A DNA stretch of 39,726 nt from CAZAXU01 sp964489245 (GTDB lineage Bacteria > Bacteroidota > Bacteroidia > Flavobacteriales > Flavobacteriaceae), in the NCBI GenBank assembly GCA_964489245.1, contig CAZAXU010000021.1, positions 1-39,726 on the forward strand, read 5' to 3'. A program made the position numbers and the translations under genes. Of this stretch, positions 17,209 through 24,655 are shown piece after piece. Each line of letters starts with the position of its first letter. The first letter of the stretch is position 1. Below the pieces are notes generated by a model. The model saw only the letters and a program-made list of their open reading frames with translations, ran no database searches and was not told where the DNA came from.

Positions 17209-18828
17209 TTATTGGTAACTGGGTTCAAATGTATTGAATTTTCTTGCCAAATCTTTCTTTTCGTTAGACATAGTCACACAAGGACGCTGAGCAATGATTA
17301 ATGAAACACCTTGATAGTCCAATTCTTTTTTGATGATTTCCACATTTTTGTCATGATATTTTTTGAGTGGGATAATCACTTTCAGATGTTTTTCATCCAC
17401 TCCCATTCCTTTGGCAATATTGTAGAGCCGTCCCATAGCGGCAGAAGGTTGCGCTCCCGTCATGGCAACGGCAGAATTATCCGAGATAATCACGGTGATG
17501 GGTGTATTTGCCCAAATTGCACTTAGCAATCCTGTCATTCCGGAATGAGTGAAAGTGGAATCTCCAATAACGGCAATTGCGGGCAACAGTCCGGCATCGG
17601 CTGCACCTTTTGCCATTGGAATAGAAGCACCCATATCGATGAGTGTGTCAATGGCATCATAGGGTTCTAAAATGCCTAAAGAATAACAACCAATATCAGA
17701 AAACACACGATTATCTCCGATTTCGGGGATGATATCGTTGAGTTCTTCATAAAGATCAATGTGTCCACAACCCGGGCAGAGCTGTGGAGGTCTATTTTCT
17801 ACAATTCGAGGAATTTTCATATCGATAAGTTCTTCCAGTCCAAGAGCGTGTGCCACAATATTAGGGTTAAGTTCTCCCGTTCTGGGAATGTTTCCGGTAA
17901 GTCTTCCGAGAACTTTCTGTTCTCGACCAAGATAGTCGCCTATCATTTCTTCAACGAAGGGGTATCCGTCTTCAAGAACCAATATTTTTTCATTTCTGTC
18001 AAACATTTTTGCTACTTGAGATTTGGGTAGCGGATAATGTGAAACTTTCAACAAATCAAAAGGTAGTTCCTTCGAATAGTTTTCCAGCAAATAATTGACT
18101 GCTATTCCGGATGCGATGATTCCAAGGCTATTGTCTTTTCCTTTTTTATAGTAGTTCCATTTGGAGTTTTCTGCAATTTGTTTCAAATCTTTTTGTTTCT
18201 CAATCAGATTTTGATATTGTTTTTTGGCAAATGCAGGAATCAAGGCAAAACGTTTGGTATCTTCAACTAAGTCGAGTTTGTTCTGCGCTTTGGTTTCACC
18301 GATTTCCACATTTGCTCTGGAATGCGATAGTCTGGTTACGGATCTTAAAAGAACAGGAAGTTGTGTTTTTTCTGAAAGTTCAAAGGCATAACTCATCATG
18401 TCATAAGCTTCTTGTTGATTGCAGGGTTCAAGAATAGGAACCATAGCAAATTTTCCGTAGAAACGAGAATCTTGTTCATTTTGAGAGGAATGTTGTGAGG
18501 GGTCATCTGCCACGACAACAACCATTCCGCCATTGATGCCAGAAATGGCAATATTGATAAAAGCATCTGCAGCAACATTCAAACCAACATGCTTCATGGT
18601 CACAAGGGTTCTCTTTCCGGCATAAGACATGCCCAGAGCCTCTTCCATGGCTACCTTTTCATTGGTGGACCAATGCGCAATGATTTCATTGTTTTTGACC
18701 TGTTTACTCCGATAAATATATTCTATTATTTCTGTTGATGGAGTGCCCGGATAGCCATAGGCTCCCGAAAGTCCGGCATCAATGGCTCCTTGGGCAATCG
18801 CTTCATTTCCTAAAAATATTTTTTTCAT
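17209..18828 (-). CDS. iorA: Indolepyruvate:ferredoxin oxidoreductase subunit alpha
   Basis: IorA is the thiamine-pyrophosphate subunit of the aryl-pyruvate oxidoreductase, active in 2-oxo acid breakdown of aromatic amino acids under low-oxygen conditions. The 539 residues show the pyrimidine-binding domain (GYPGTPSTEI, 25-34; HWSTNEKVAMEEA, 52-64), the CPGCGH motif (351-356), the TPP-binding region GDSTFTHSGMTG (422-433) and DNSAVAMTG (450-458). The classical enzyme ends in a domain with two [4Fe-4S] clusters; here the protein stops at about residue 539 with no CxxCxxC series. This shorter form may be normal in Bacteroidota and implies another electron-transfer partner. iorB follows 28 bases on. 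Confidence 0.94.
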   Translation of the reverse strand: MKKIFLGNEAIAQGAIDAGLSGAYGYPGTPSTEIIEYIYRSKQVKNNEIIAHWSTNEKVAMEEALGMSYAGKRTLVTMKHVGLNVAADAFINIAISGINGGMVVVVADDPSQHSSQNEQDSRFYGKFAMVPILEPCNQQEAYDMMSYAFELSEKTQLPVLLRSVTRLSHSRANVEIGETKAQNKLDLVEDTKRFALIPAFAKKQYQNLIEKQKDLKQIAENSKWNYYKKGKDNSLGIIASGIAVNYLLENYSKELPFDLLKVSHYPLPKSQVAKMFDRNEKILVLEDGYPFVEEMIGDYLGREQKVLGRLTGNIPRTGELNPNIVAHALGLEELIDMKIPRIVENRPPQLCPGCGHIDLYEELNDIIPEIGDNRVFSDIGCYSLGILEPYDAIDTLIDMGASIPMAKGAADAGLLPAIAVIGDSTFTHSGMTGLLSAIWANTPITVIISDNSAVAMTGAQPSAAMGRLYNIAKGMGVDEKHLKVIIPLKKYHDKNVEIIKKELDYQGVSLIIAQRPCVTMSNEKKDLARKFNTFEPSYQ

Positions 18829-18852
18829 GGTTTTTTTCGTTTTAAGGAGTCC

Positions 18853-18860
18853 TAAAGATA
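18853..18860 (-). promoter_or_regulatory. Possible -7 element of iorAB
   Basis: On the minus strand this reads TATCTTTA, seven of eight matches to TAnnTTTG, 24 bases before the iorA ATG. I see no good TTTG in the -33 position, so this is only a candidate. It lies back to back with the exonuclease promoter. Confidence 0.3.
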
Positions 18861-18931
18861 CGAAGAAATCATACAGTTTTGATATGAAAATGATTTTTTT
18901 TAAGATTAAAAAATATTTTTAGGATGTTTTT

Positions 18932-18963
18932 TTTGAATGAATTTAAAAAAATACCTAACTTTA
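18932..18963 (+). promoter_or_regulatory. Bacteroidota-type promoter for the 3'-5' exonuclease
   Basis: TTTG (18932-18935) is followed, after 20 bases, by TAACTTTA (18956-18963), a good match to the TTTG / TAnnTTTG promoter pair. Spacing is the same as in the rpoB promoter. Transcription would start near 18970, which is downstream of the first in-frame ATG (18937) and upstream of the ATG at 18988. The site therefore decides the start of the gene. Confidence 0.6.
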
Positions 18964-18987
18964 GCAGAAACAAAAAAAGTAATTGAA

Positions 18988-19701
18988 ATGCTTTACAATC
19001 TGCCCTTGCAAAAAGTTTTGTTCTTGGATATAGAAACAGTTCCTGAGATTTATCATTTTGGAAAATTATCCGAGAAAAAAAAAGATTTATTCTTTAAAAA
19101 AGTTCGTTATAAAATCAAAGAAAATGAAACGGCGGCGGATTTATATGAACAGGCGGGAATCTGGGCGGAGTTTGGAAAAATAATTGTGATTTCAGTAGGG
19201 TATTTTGCAAAAGATTCAGATGAATTCAGAATTAAATCTTTTGCATCTGAAAATGAGTTGGAAATTTTGGAACAATTTGCAGATTTGCTCAACAGTAAAT
19301 ATTTCAGCCCTAAGGATTTTCTGTTATGTGCACATAATGGAAAGGAGTTTGACTTTCCGTATATTGCCCGAAGAATGATTATCAACCGGATTTCTTTGCC
19401 GAAAAAACTTCGAGTTTTTGGCAAAAAGCCTTGGGAAACACCTTTCTGTGACACTATGGAGCTTTGGCGTTTTGGAGATTATAAACACTATACGTCTCTG
19501 GATTTGCTAACCCATATCTTAGATATTCCTTCTCCGAAAGAAGATATTGAGGGCAAAGATGTAGCACAAGTCTATTATGAGGATAAGGATTTGCCAAGAA
19601 TTCGGAAGTATTGTGAAAACGATGTGCTTGCCGTGGCACAAATCATGTTGAGATATATGGGAAAGGAGATTCTGGAAGAAAACCAAATCGTATATTCATA
19701 A
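18988..19701 (+). CDS. PolB-like 3'-5' exonuclease (DnaQ superfamily)
   Basis: This 237-residue protein belongs to the predicted PolB-like 3'-5' exonucleases of the DnaQ/DEDDy superfamily. Exo I is LFLDIETV (D14, E16), Exo II is HNGKEFDFPYIARRM, and Exo III is the Y-x3-D type motif YCENDVLAVAQIM, so the four acidic residues of a two-metal exonuclease are present. The frame is open to an ATG at 18937, but a promoter overlaps those codons, and the start at 18988 (MLYNLPLQKVLFLDIE) is the better one. A stand-alone nuclease for DNA proofreading or repair is likely; the exact substrate is not known. The HIT gene follows after 39 bases. Confidence 0.88.
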   Translation: MLYNLPLQKVLFLDIETVPEIYHFGKLSEKKKDLFFKKVRYKIKENETAADLYEQAGIWAEFGKIIVISVGYFAKDSDEFRIKSFASENELEILEQFADLLNSKYFSPKDFLLCAHNGKEFDFPYIARRMIINRISLPKKLRVFGKKPWETPFCDTMELWRFGDYKHYTSLDLLTHILDIPSPKEDIEGKDVAQVYYEDKDLPRIRKYCENDVLAVAQIMLRYMGKEILEENQIVYS

Positions 19702-19710
19702 TTTTATAAC

Positions 19711-19718
19711 TAAATTTG
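19711..19718 (+). promoter_or_regulatory. Possible -7 element of the HIT gene
   Basis: TAAATTTG matches TAnnTTTG exactly and lies 22 bases before the ATG at 19741, a normal distance. No TTTG is visible about 19-20 bases upstream, so the call rests on one element. Confidence 0.35.
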
Positions 19719-19740
19719 TAACCGATAAATTTAAAATAAA

Positions 19741-20148
19741 ATGGCTTCAATTTTTACAAAGATAATCAACCGAGAAATTCCGGCATATGTTGTAGCGGAA
19801 GACGATAAGCATATTGCTTTTTTAGATATTTTTCCAAATGCAAAGGGGCATACCTTGGCGGTTCCCAAAAAAGAAGTAAATAAACTGTTTGATTTGTCCG
19901 GTGAAGACTATCATGATTTAATGTGTTTTGCCAGAAAAATTGCAAAAGCTCAAGAACAAGTTTTCGATGTGGAGCGCATAGGTATGGCGGTGATTGGCTT
20001 GGAAGTGCCGCATGTGCATATTCATTTGATTCCCATCAACAAGATGAGTGACATGAATTTTGGTAATAAGCTTAAATTTTCCGAGGCGGAATTTAAAGAT
20101 ATTCAAGAAAAAATCAAATCAGCTTTTGATGGTTTGCAGTCTGACTAG
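19741..20148 (+). CDS. HIT family protein (purine nucleoside phosphoramidase type)
   Basis: The 135-residue protein is a HIT (histidine triad) nucleotide-binding hydrolase, cytoplasmic, acting on nucleotide monophosphate adducts. It starts MASIFTKIINREIPAYVVAE, as usual for the Hint branch, has the LDIFPNAKGHTLAVPKK segment (28-44) and the triad HVHIHL (91-96), of which H93 is the expected nucleophile. It is the short single-domain form. The last 30 bases overlap the end of the DUF998-like gene on the other strand, a tail-to-tail overlap. Cellular substrate is unknown. Confidence 0.93.
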   Translation: MASIFTKIINREIPAYVVAEDDKHIAFLDIFPNAKGHTLAVPKKEVNKLFDLSGEDYHDLMCFARKIAKAQEQVFDVERIGMAVIGLEVPHVHIHLIPINKMSDMNFGNKLKFSEAEFKDIQEKIKSAFDGLQSD

Positions 20149-20772
20149 TATCAGGACAGACAAAAAAATTTGAAGATAGACCATGCTTTTTTGTGCAATA
20201 GTCCTGATTTGTAGTGCTTGTATGCCATCTGATGAATGCGGTCCGAAAAACATTAATAACAAGTAAAAGAACAATAAGAAATTTAAAACGGATATTAATT
20301 TAAAAATGCCGGAATATTTTTTTCTGTTCATCAACACACTGATTAGAATACTTGCTACAAAGAACCCCAGGAAGGCAAGTTTTCCGAAAATTATGTGTGC
20401 TTGAAGGTTTTGATTTACAGGTGTTAGCGCAATGCCGATATAGCCGATTCCTGCAATCCATCCGAAAAATACGGGTAGGAAACGATGTTTCAAGAGAATT
20501 GATTTTGACAATACGGCGGTGAATAAAATCGTGGCGATTCCAACCAATCCTAAAGTGAGGGTATAGAGAAAATATAAGTTGTTTTTTTGTCCGTTAAAGG
20601 TGATGCTTCTTCCCAAATCACTCAAATAGTTCCGGTCTAAAATAAAATGATTGGCATGTGGATGAAGCAGATTTCCCCCATCATAGTTAAGCATGAGAAA
20701 AACAGTGACAATCACATATTGAAGCAATAGAAATGTAATAAGAATTACAAGGTTTCCGGAGGTCTTATTCAT
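20119..20772 (-). CDS. DUF998-like membrane protein
   Basis: This 217-residue inner-membrane protein has about six hydrophobic helices, beginning with LVILITFLLLQYVIVTVFL (about 8-26). The segment HFILDRNYLSDLGRSI (about 42-57), following the first helix, and the overall pattern resemble the DUF998 family, in which NYLSDLG is typical. No catalytic motif or known transport family can be named. It is the last gene of a minus-strand group after meaB, with a 9-base gap, and overlaps the HIT gene by 30 bases at its 3' end. Confidence 0.75.
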   Translation of the reverse strand: MNKTSGNLVILITFLLLQYVIVTVFLMLNYDGGNLLHPHANHFILDRNYLSDLGRSITFNGQKNNLYFLYTLTLGLVGIATILFTAVLSKSILLKHRFLPVFFGWIAGIGYIGIALTPVNQNLQAHIIFGKLAFLGFFVASILISVLMNRKKYSGIFKLISVLNFLLFFYLLLMFFGPHSSDGIQALQIRTIAQKSMVYLQIFLSVLILVRLQTIKS

Positions 20773-20781
20773 AAGGGAGTT

Positions 20782-21852
20782 TTATTTATCCTTGGCTTTC
20801 AATAATATTTCAGCAGCATCAAATGCGGTGATTTCTTTGTTTGAAAGTGCTGCTAATAGTTTCGGAAGCTTTTCTTTAATATCAGGCTTGTTGTAAAAAT
20901 TATCTTTTAGGCGTTGGTTGATGGTTTCAAACAGCCAAAATTGATTTTGGTTTTTTCGTTTTTGTTCAAAGAAATCTTGCTGTTTGCTCAATTGAATATA
21001 ATTATCTATTTCTTTGGCAATTCTGTCTGTTCCATCATGATTGATGGCACTTGCCAACATCACTTTTGGTTGCCACCTATTTCTTTTGGAAGGATAGAAA
21101 TGTAAGGCGGACTCAAATGCCTTTTGTGCCAATTCGGCTTGATGCAGGTTGTCTCCTTCGGCTTTATTGATGACGATGAGATCTGCCATTTCAATAATTC
21201 CTTTTTTAATGCCTTGCAATTCATCTCCTGCGCCTGCCAATTTGAGCAGAAGAAAGAAATCGACCATAGAATGTGCAATAGTTTCCGATTGCCCTACACC
21301 AACGGTTTCGATAATGATTCGGTCAAAGCCTGCAGCCTCGCAAAGCAAAATGGTTTCTCTGGTTTTTCTGCCCACACCTCCAAGTGTGTTTCCTGTTGGA
21401 GATGGACGGATATAGGCGTTTTCATCGCGACTCAATGCTTCCATACGTGTTTTGTCGCCCAAAATGCTTCCTTTTGACAGTGAACTGCTCGGGTCAACAG
21501 CCAAAACGGCTACTTTATGCCCTTGTCTTGTATAATATTTTCCAAGACTTTCAATAAAAGTGCTTTTTCCAACACCCGGAACTCCCGTAATGCCGATTCG
21601 TATGGATTTCTCGGCATATGGCAGACAAGCCTTAATGATTTTTTGTCCGAGTTCAAAATGCTTTTGACTACTGCTCTCAATGAGTGTGATGGCGCGACTC
21701 AAATAGATTTTATCTCCGGCTAGAATTTTTTTAATAAAAAAGTCGGCATCTTTTTCTTTCGATGTTTTTCTTATTGATTGAATAAGCTTTTTATTCAGAC
21801 GTTCCTGTTGGGAGATTCCTTTTATTTCTTTTCGGGCTACTTTCTTTCTCAT
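20782..21852 (-). CDS. meaB: MeaB/ArgK-type GTPase, B12-mutase chaperone
   Basis: MeaB is a G3E-type GTPase that loads and protects coenzyme B12-dependent acyl-CoA mutases such as methylmalonyl-CoA mutase. The 356-residue protein shows Walker A GVPGVGKS (90-97), the signature VDPSSSLSKGSILGDKTRM (119-137), ETVGVGQSE (182-190) and the base-recognition loop NKAEGDN (229-235), where E replaces the usual D. A longer frame to 21918 starts with TTG; the ATG at 21852 fits the family better and leaves 75 bases after the Nudix gene. No mutase gene lies in the window, so its client must be elsewhere. Confidence 0.92.
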   Translation of the reverse strand: MRKKVARKEIKGISQQERLNKKLIQSIRKTSKEKDADFFIKKILAGDKIYLSRAITLIESSSQKHFELGQKIIKACLPYAEKSIRIGITGVPGVGKSTFIESLGKYYTRQGHKVAVLAVDPSSSLSKGSILGDKTRMEALSRDENAYIRPSPTGNTLGGVGRKTRETILLCEAAGFDRIIIETVGVGQSETIAHSMVDFFLLLKLAGAGDELQGIKKGIIEMADLIVINKAEGDNLHQAELAQKAFESALHFYPSKRNRWQPKVMLASAINHDGTDRIAKEIDNYIQLSKQQDFFEQKRKNQNQFWLFETINQRLKDNFYNKPDIKEKLPKLLAALSNKEITAFDAAEILLKAKDK

Positions 21853-21927
21853 AATCTTTGTGTCTTTTTGGACTGTATAAAAATAAGAAAAAAAATTAGA
21901 TTGATTTGAAAATTTCAAGATACGGGC

Positions 21928-22533
21928 TTATTGAAAGGATTTGCTGCGCAGGTCTTCAAAAATAAGCTTTATGTTCTCATAGCTGTTTGAAAGGTGCGTA
22001 TCATTGCGGTTGATATCAATCCACTCCACTTTTTCTATACCTTCTTCTGTTTGCGGAATAAGCGGGCTTTTATTGTTCTCATGCATTTTGAACCAGTGCG
22101 TGATTTTAAGTCTTTTTTTATTGTTTTCCGTGAAAATATGAAAAGTGTCTAACAAAAAACGGTCTATTTCGATATTCAGAATGCCGCACTCTTCTTTGAC
22201 TTCCCTGATAGCGGTTTCTTCAGGTGTTTCTCCATCCTCCATCTTGCCTTTCGGAAGATCCCATCTGCCGTTTCTGTAGATGAGCAAGTATTGGCTTTGG
22301 TCATTTTCAACAACTCCTCCGGCAGCCTCAATGACATCAAAATGTTTTTGAAAGTCTTTCCATGCTATCTCAAGATTGGGATGAAAAACAGAGATTTCTC
22401 GTTTGGAGCCATACTTTAATTTTTGCATGATTTCATCCAAGTGGATACTATCATAATGATAGGTTTTGTCTGAGTTGTCCAGAACATCGGTAAGCACAAA
22501 AGATTTATTATTTATGTATACTTTATAATGCAT
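21928..22533 (-). CDS. Nudix hydrolase
   Basis: The 201-residue protein is a Nudix pyrophosphohydrolase acting on a nucleoside diphosphate derivative. The Nudix box G-x5-E-x7-REUxEExGU is complete at residues 96-118 (GKMEDGETPEETAIREVKEE, then CGI), preceded by YRNGRWDLPKGK. An N-terminal part of about 65 residues has no clear domain. The LPKGK before the box resembles diadenosine polyphosphate and diphosphoinositol-type Nudix enzymes, but the substrate cannot be read from sequence. It is the first gene of the Nudix-meaB-DUF998 minus-strand group. Confidence 0.92.
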   Translation of the reverse strand: MHYKVYINNKSFVLTDVLDNSDKTYHYDSIHLDEIMQKLKYGSKREISVFHPNLEIAWKDFQKHFDVIEAAGGVVENDQSQYLLIYRNGRWDLPKGKMEDGETPEETAIREVKEECGILNIEIDRFLLDTFHIFTENNKKRLKITHWFKMHENNKSPLIPQTEEGIEKVEWIDINRNDTHLSNSYENIKLIFEDLRSKSFQ

Positions 22534-22554
22534 AGCCGGACAATTTGAGATACT

Positions 22555-22577
22555 ACAAATTTAATCAATAAATTTGT
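22555..22577. promoter_or_regulatory. Perfect inverted repeat with opposed -7 boxes upstream of the Nudix gene
   Basis: ACAAATTTA (22555-22563) and TAAATTTGT (22569-22577) form a perfect 9-base inverted repeat with spacer ATCAA. Each arm contains TAAATTTG when read outwards, an exact TAnnTTTG -7 element; the minus-strand copy (22556-22563) is 22 bases before the Nudix ATG. I see no convincing TTTG -33 element for either copy. It could be the Nudix promoter core or a dimeric repressor site. Confidence 0.4.
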
Positions 22578-22642
22578 AAACAGGAATTAAAAAATGATAA
22601 ACTTTAAAGGAATTATAAAAATCAATTGGAATAAGACAAAGT

Positions 22643-23302
22643 CTACTTGTTTATGTTTTTCAGGTTACCAATAGCATCCATTGGATTTTTGTTGTTGAAA
22701 ACATAACTTCCGGCAACTAAGATGTCTGCGCCTGTTTCAACCAACTTTTTTGCATTTTCATCGGATACGCCACCGTCTATCTCAATCAATGCTTTTGAAC
22801 CGTTTTTTGTAATTAGTTCTTTGGTTTTTTGAATTTTGTTATAGGTCTGTTCGATGAATTTCTGACCGCTGAATCCGGGATTAACAGACATGATAAGCAC
22901 CAAATCCAAATCGCCGATAATATCTTCTAAAAAAGTGACAGATGTATGCGGATTAAGGGCAACACCTGCTTTCATGCCAATGCGTTTGATTAAATCGATG
23001 GTTCTGTTGAGATGGATTTGTGTTTCGTAGTGCACGGTTAGAACATCGACACCGATAACTTTGAAATTATGAATATATCGTTCGGGTTGTTCAATCATCA
23101 GATGTGCGTCAAAAATTTTATCGGTTAATTTCCGGATACTTTTAATCACCGGCATGCCAAAACTGATGTTGGGTACAAAATTTCCATCCATAATGTCCAA
23201 ATGAATCCATTCTGCCGGACTGCGGTTAATCATTTCAATGCTTTCTCCTAAGTTGGAAAAATCAGCTGATAATATAGACGGAGCAATGATTGGTGATGCC
23301 AT
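22643..23302 (-). CDS. rpe: Ribulose-phosphate 3-epimerase
   Basis: Rpe interconverts ribulose-5-phosphate and xylulose-5-phosphate in the pentose phosphate pathway. The 219-residue TIM barrel starts MASPIIAPSILSADFSNLG, with the metal and catalytic motif HLDIMDGNFVPNISFG, the phosphate-binding stretch MSVNPGFSGQKF and EIDGGV. The frame stays open to an ATG at 23407, but those 35 residues do not resemble the family, so 23302 is chosen. It is transcribed away from the glmU-like gene. Confidence 0.97.
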   Translation of the reverse strand: MASPIIAPSILSADFSNLGESIEMINRSPAEWIHLDIMDGNFVPNISFGMPVIKSIRKLTDKIFDAHLMIEQPERYIHNFKVIGVDVLTVHYETQIHLNRTIDLIKRIGMKAGVALNPHTSVTFLEDIIGDLDLVLIMSVNPGFSGQKFIEQTYNKIQKTKELITKNGSKALIEIDGGVSDENAKKLVETGADILVAGSYVFNNKNPMDAIGNLKNINK

Positions 23303-23414
23303 TTTTTTAGGATTTATCGATGTGGCTAAATTAGTAAAAACTAACCAAAATATGGCATAATTGTTGCCAAATATTCGCTGTGAAAATATTTCTCGACCGA
23401 ATAACATAATTTGC

Positions 23415-23422
23415 TAATTTTG
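23415..23422 (+). promoter_or_regulatory. Possible -7 element of the glmU-glmS operon
   Basis: TAATTTTG matches TAnnTTTG exactly, 51 bases before the ATG at 23474. A TTTC stands 22 bases upstream, a poor -33. It lies in the 171-base divergent gap between rpe and the GlmU-like gene. Confidence 0.35.
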
Positions 23423-23473
23423 CGTTGGTAGAGTTATAGATGAATTACAAAGGAATTATACTGCTATTTATCG

Positions 23474-24652
23474 ATGAATTATATATTGTTTGACGATATC
23501 GGCATAAAGGAAAATTTATTGCCGTTGACTTATTTCCGTCCTGTTTCTGAAATCAGGTGTGGCATTCTGACACTTAAAGAAAAATGGACTTCTTTATTGG
23601 ATCAAGAAATTTCTTATCTGACAGATGCTTATTTGCAGGAGAAGTTTCCTCCGCATATTGCACAAGACAACATCTATATCAATTCATCTGTTTTTCCTGA
23701 TGAACGATTATTACAAGAAATCATTAATTTAAAAGACAAAGAGGCTTTGTTCAAGCAAGAGCAGTTGATAGCTTTACGCAGTTCAAAACATCTAAATGTG
23801 CGGGAGCTGAAATCTGCTGTTGTTCAAAAAACGGAATTGAATTTTGAGATGGAGCAAATCGTAAATTTATACGATATTTTTCAAAAAAATGCAGCCCAAA
23901 TTGAAATTGATTTTGACAATATTACTGCCAACAGAACGAGTGAACAACTCGGGGAGAGCAATCAGGTGATTGGAACCGGAAAAATATTTGTAGAAAAAGG
24001 AGCTCGTGTGGAAGCAAGCATTTTCAATACGGAAAACGGTCCGATTTATATAGGCAGAGATGTGACGATATTGGAAGGAAATATGATAAGAGGTCCTTTT
24101 GCCGTTTTGAATAATAGTGTGGTGAAAATGGGGAGTAAGATTTATGAAGGCACAACCTTAGGTCCAAACTCAAAAGTTGGTGGAGAACTGAAGGCGGTAG
24201 TGTTTTTTGGAAATACCAATAAAGGACACGATGGATATTTGGGAGATACGGTTGTGGGAGAATGGTGTAATTTTGGAGCGGGAACCAATAATTCAAACTT
24301 AAAAAACAATTATTCCTCGGTCAAATTATGGCATTATCCGTCAAGAGATTTTAAAAATACCGGTTTGCAATTCTGTGGTTTAATTATGGGAGACCATTCA
24401 AAATGCGGTATATCAACGATGTTCAATACGGGAACGGTGGTTGGTGTGAGTGCCAATATTTACGGGGGAGATTATCAACCTAAATTTTTTCCGTCTTTTA
24501 AATGGGGAGGAGGTCAATTGGCAAACTATCGGTATGATCGTGCTCTTGAAGTTGCCCGAATAATGGCAAAACGAAGAAATTATACGTTTGATGTTGTTGA
24601 TGAGAAGTTATTTAAGAACGTATATAAACTAACTCAAAAAAAAGAACAATAA
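23474..24652 (+). CDS. Alternative GlmU: sugar nucleotidyl/acetyltransferase of left-handed helix type
   Basis: This 392-residue protein matches the Bacteroidota alternative GlmU family (sugar nucleotidyltransferase-like N terminus plus hexapeptide-repeat acetyltransferase). The N-terminal half starts MNYILFDDIGIKENLLPLTY with FRPVSEIRCGILTLKEKW, unlike the classical GlmU start with its GxGxRM motif. The C-terminal half (about 170-350) consists of repeats of a left-handed beta helix, with GAGTNNSNLKNNYSSVK (about 275-290) near the expected acetyl-transfer site. Placement three bases before glmS suggests it makes UDP-GlcNAc from glucosamine phosphate, although a classical glmU elsewhere would change this view. 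Confidence 0.82.
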   Translation: MNYILFDDIGIKENLLPLTYFRPVSEIRCGILTLKEKWTSLLDQEISYLTDAYLQEKFPPHIAQDNIYINSSVFPDERLLQEIINLKDKEALFKQEQLIALRSSKHLNVRELKSAVVQKTELNFEMEQIVNLYDIFQKNAAQIEIDFDNITANRTSEQLGESNQVIGTGKIFVEKGARVEASIFNTENGPIYIGRDVTILEGNMIRGPFAVLNNSVVKMGSKIYEGTTLGPNSKVGGELKAVVFFGNTNKGHDGYLGDTVVGEWCNFGAGTNNSNLKNNYSSVKLWHYPSRDFKNTGLQFCGLIMGDHSKCGISTMFNTGTVVGVSANIYGGDYQPKFFPSFKWGGGQLANYRYDRALEVARIMAKRRNYTFDVVDEKLFKNVYKLTQKKEQ

Positions 24653-24655
24653 CTT

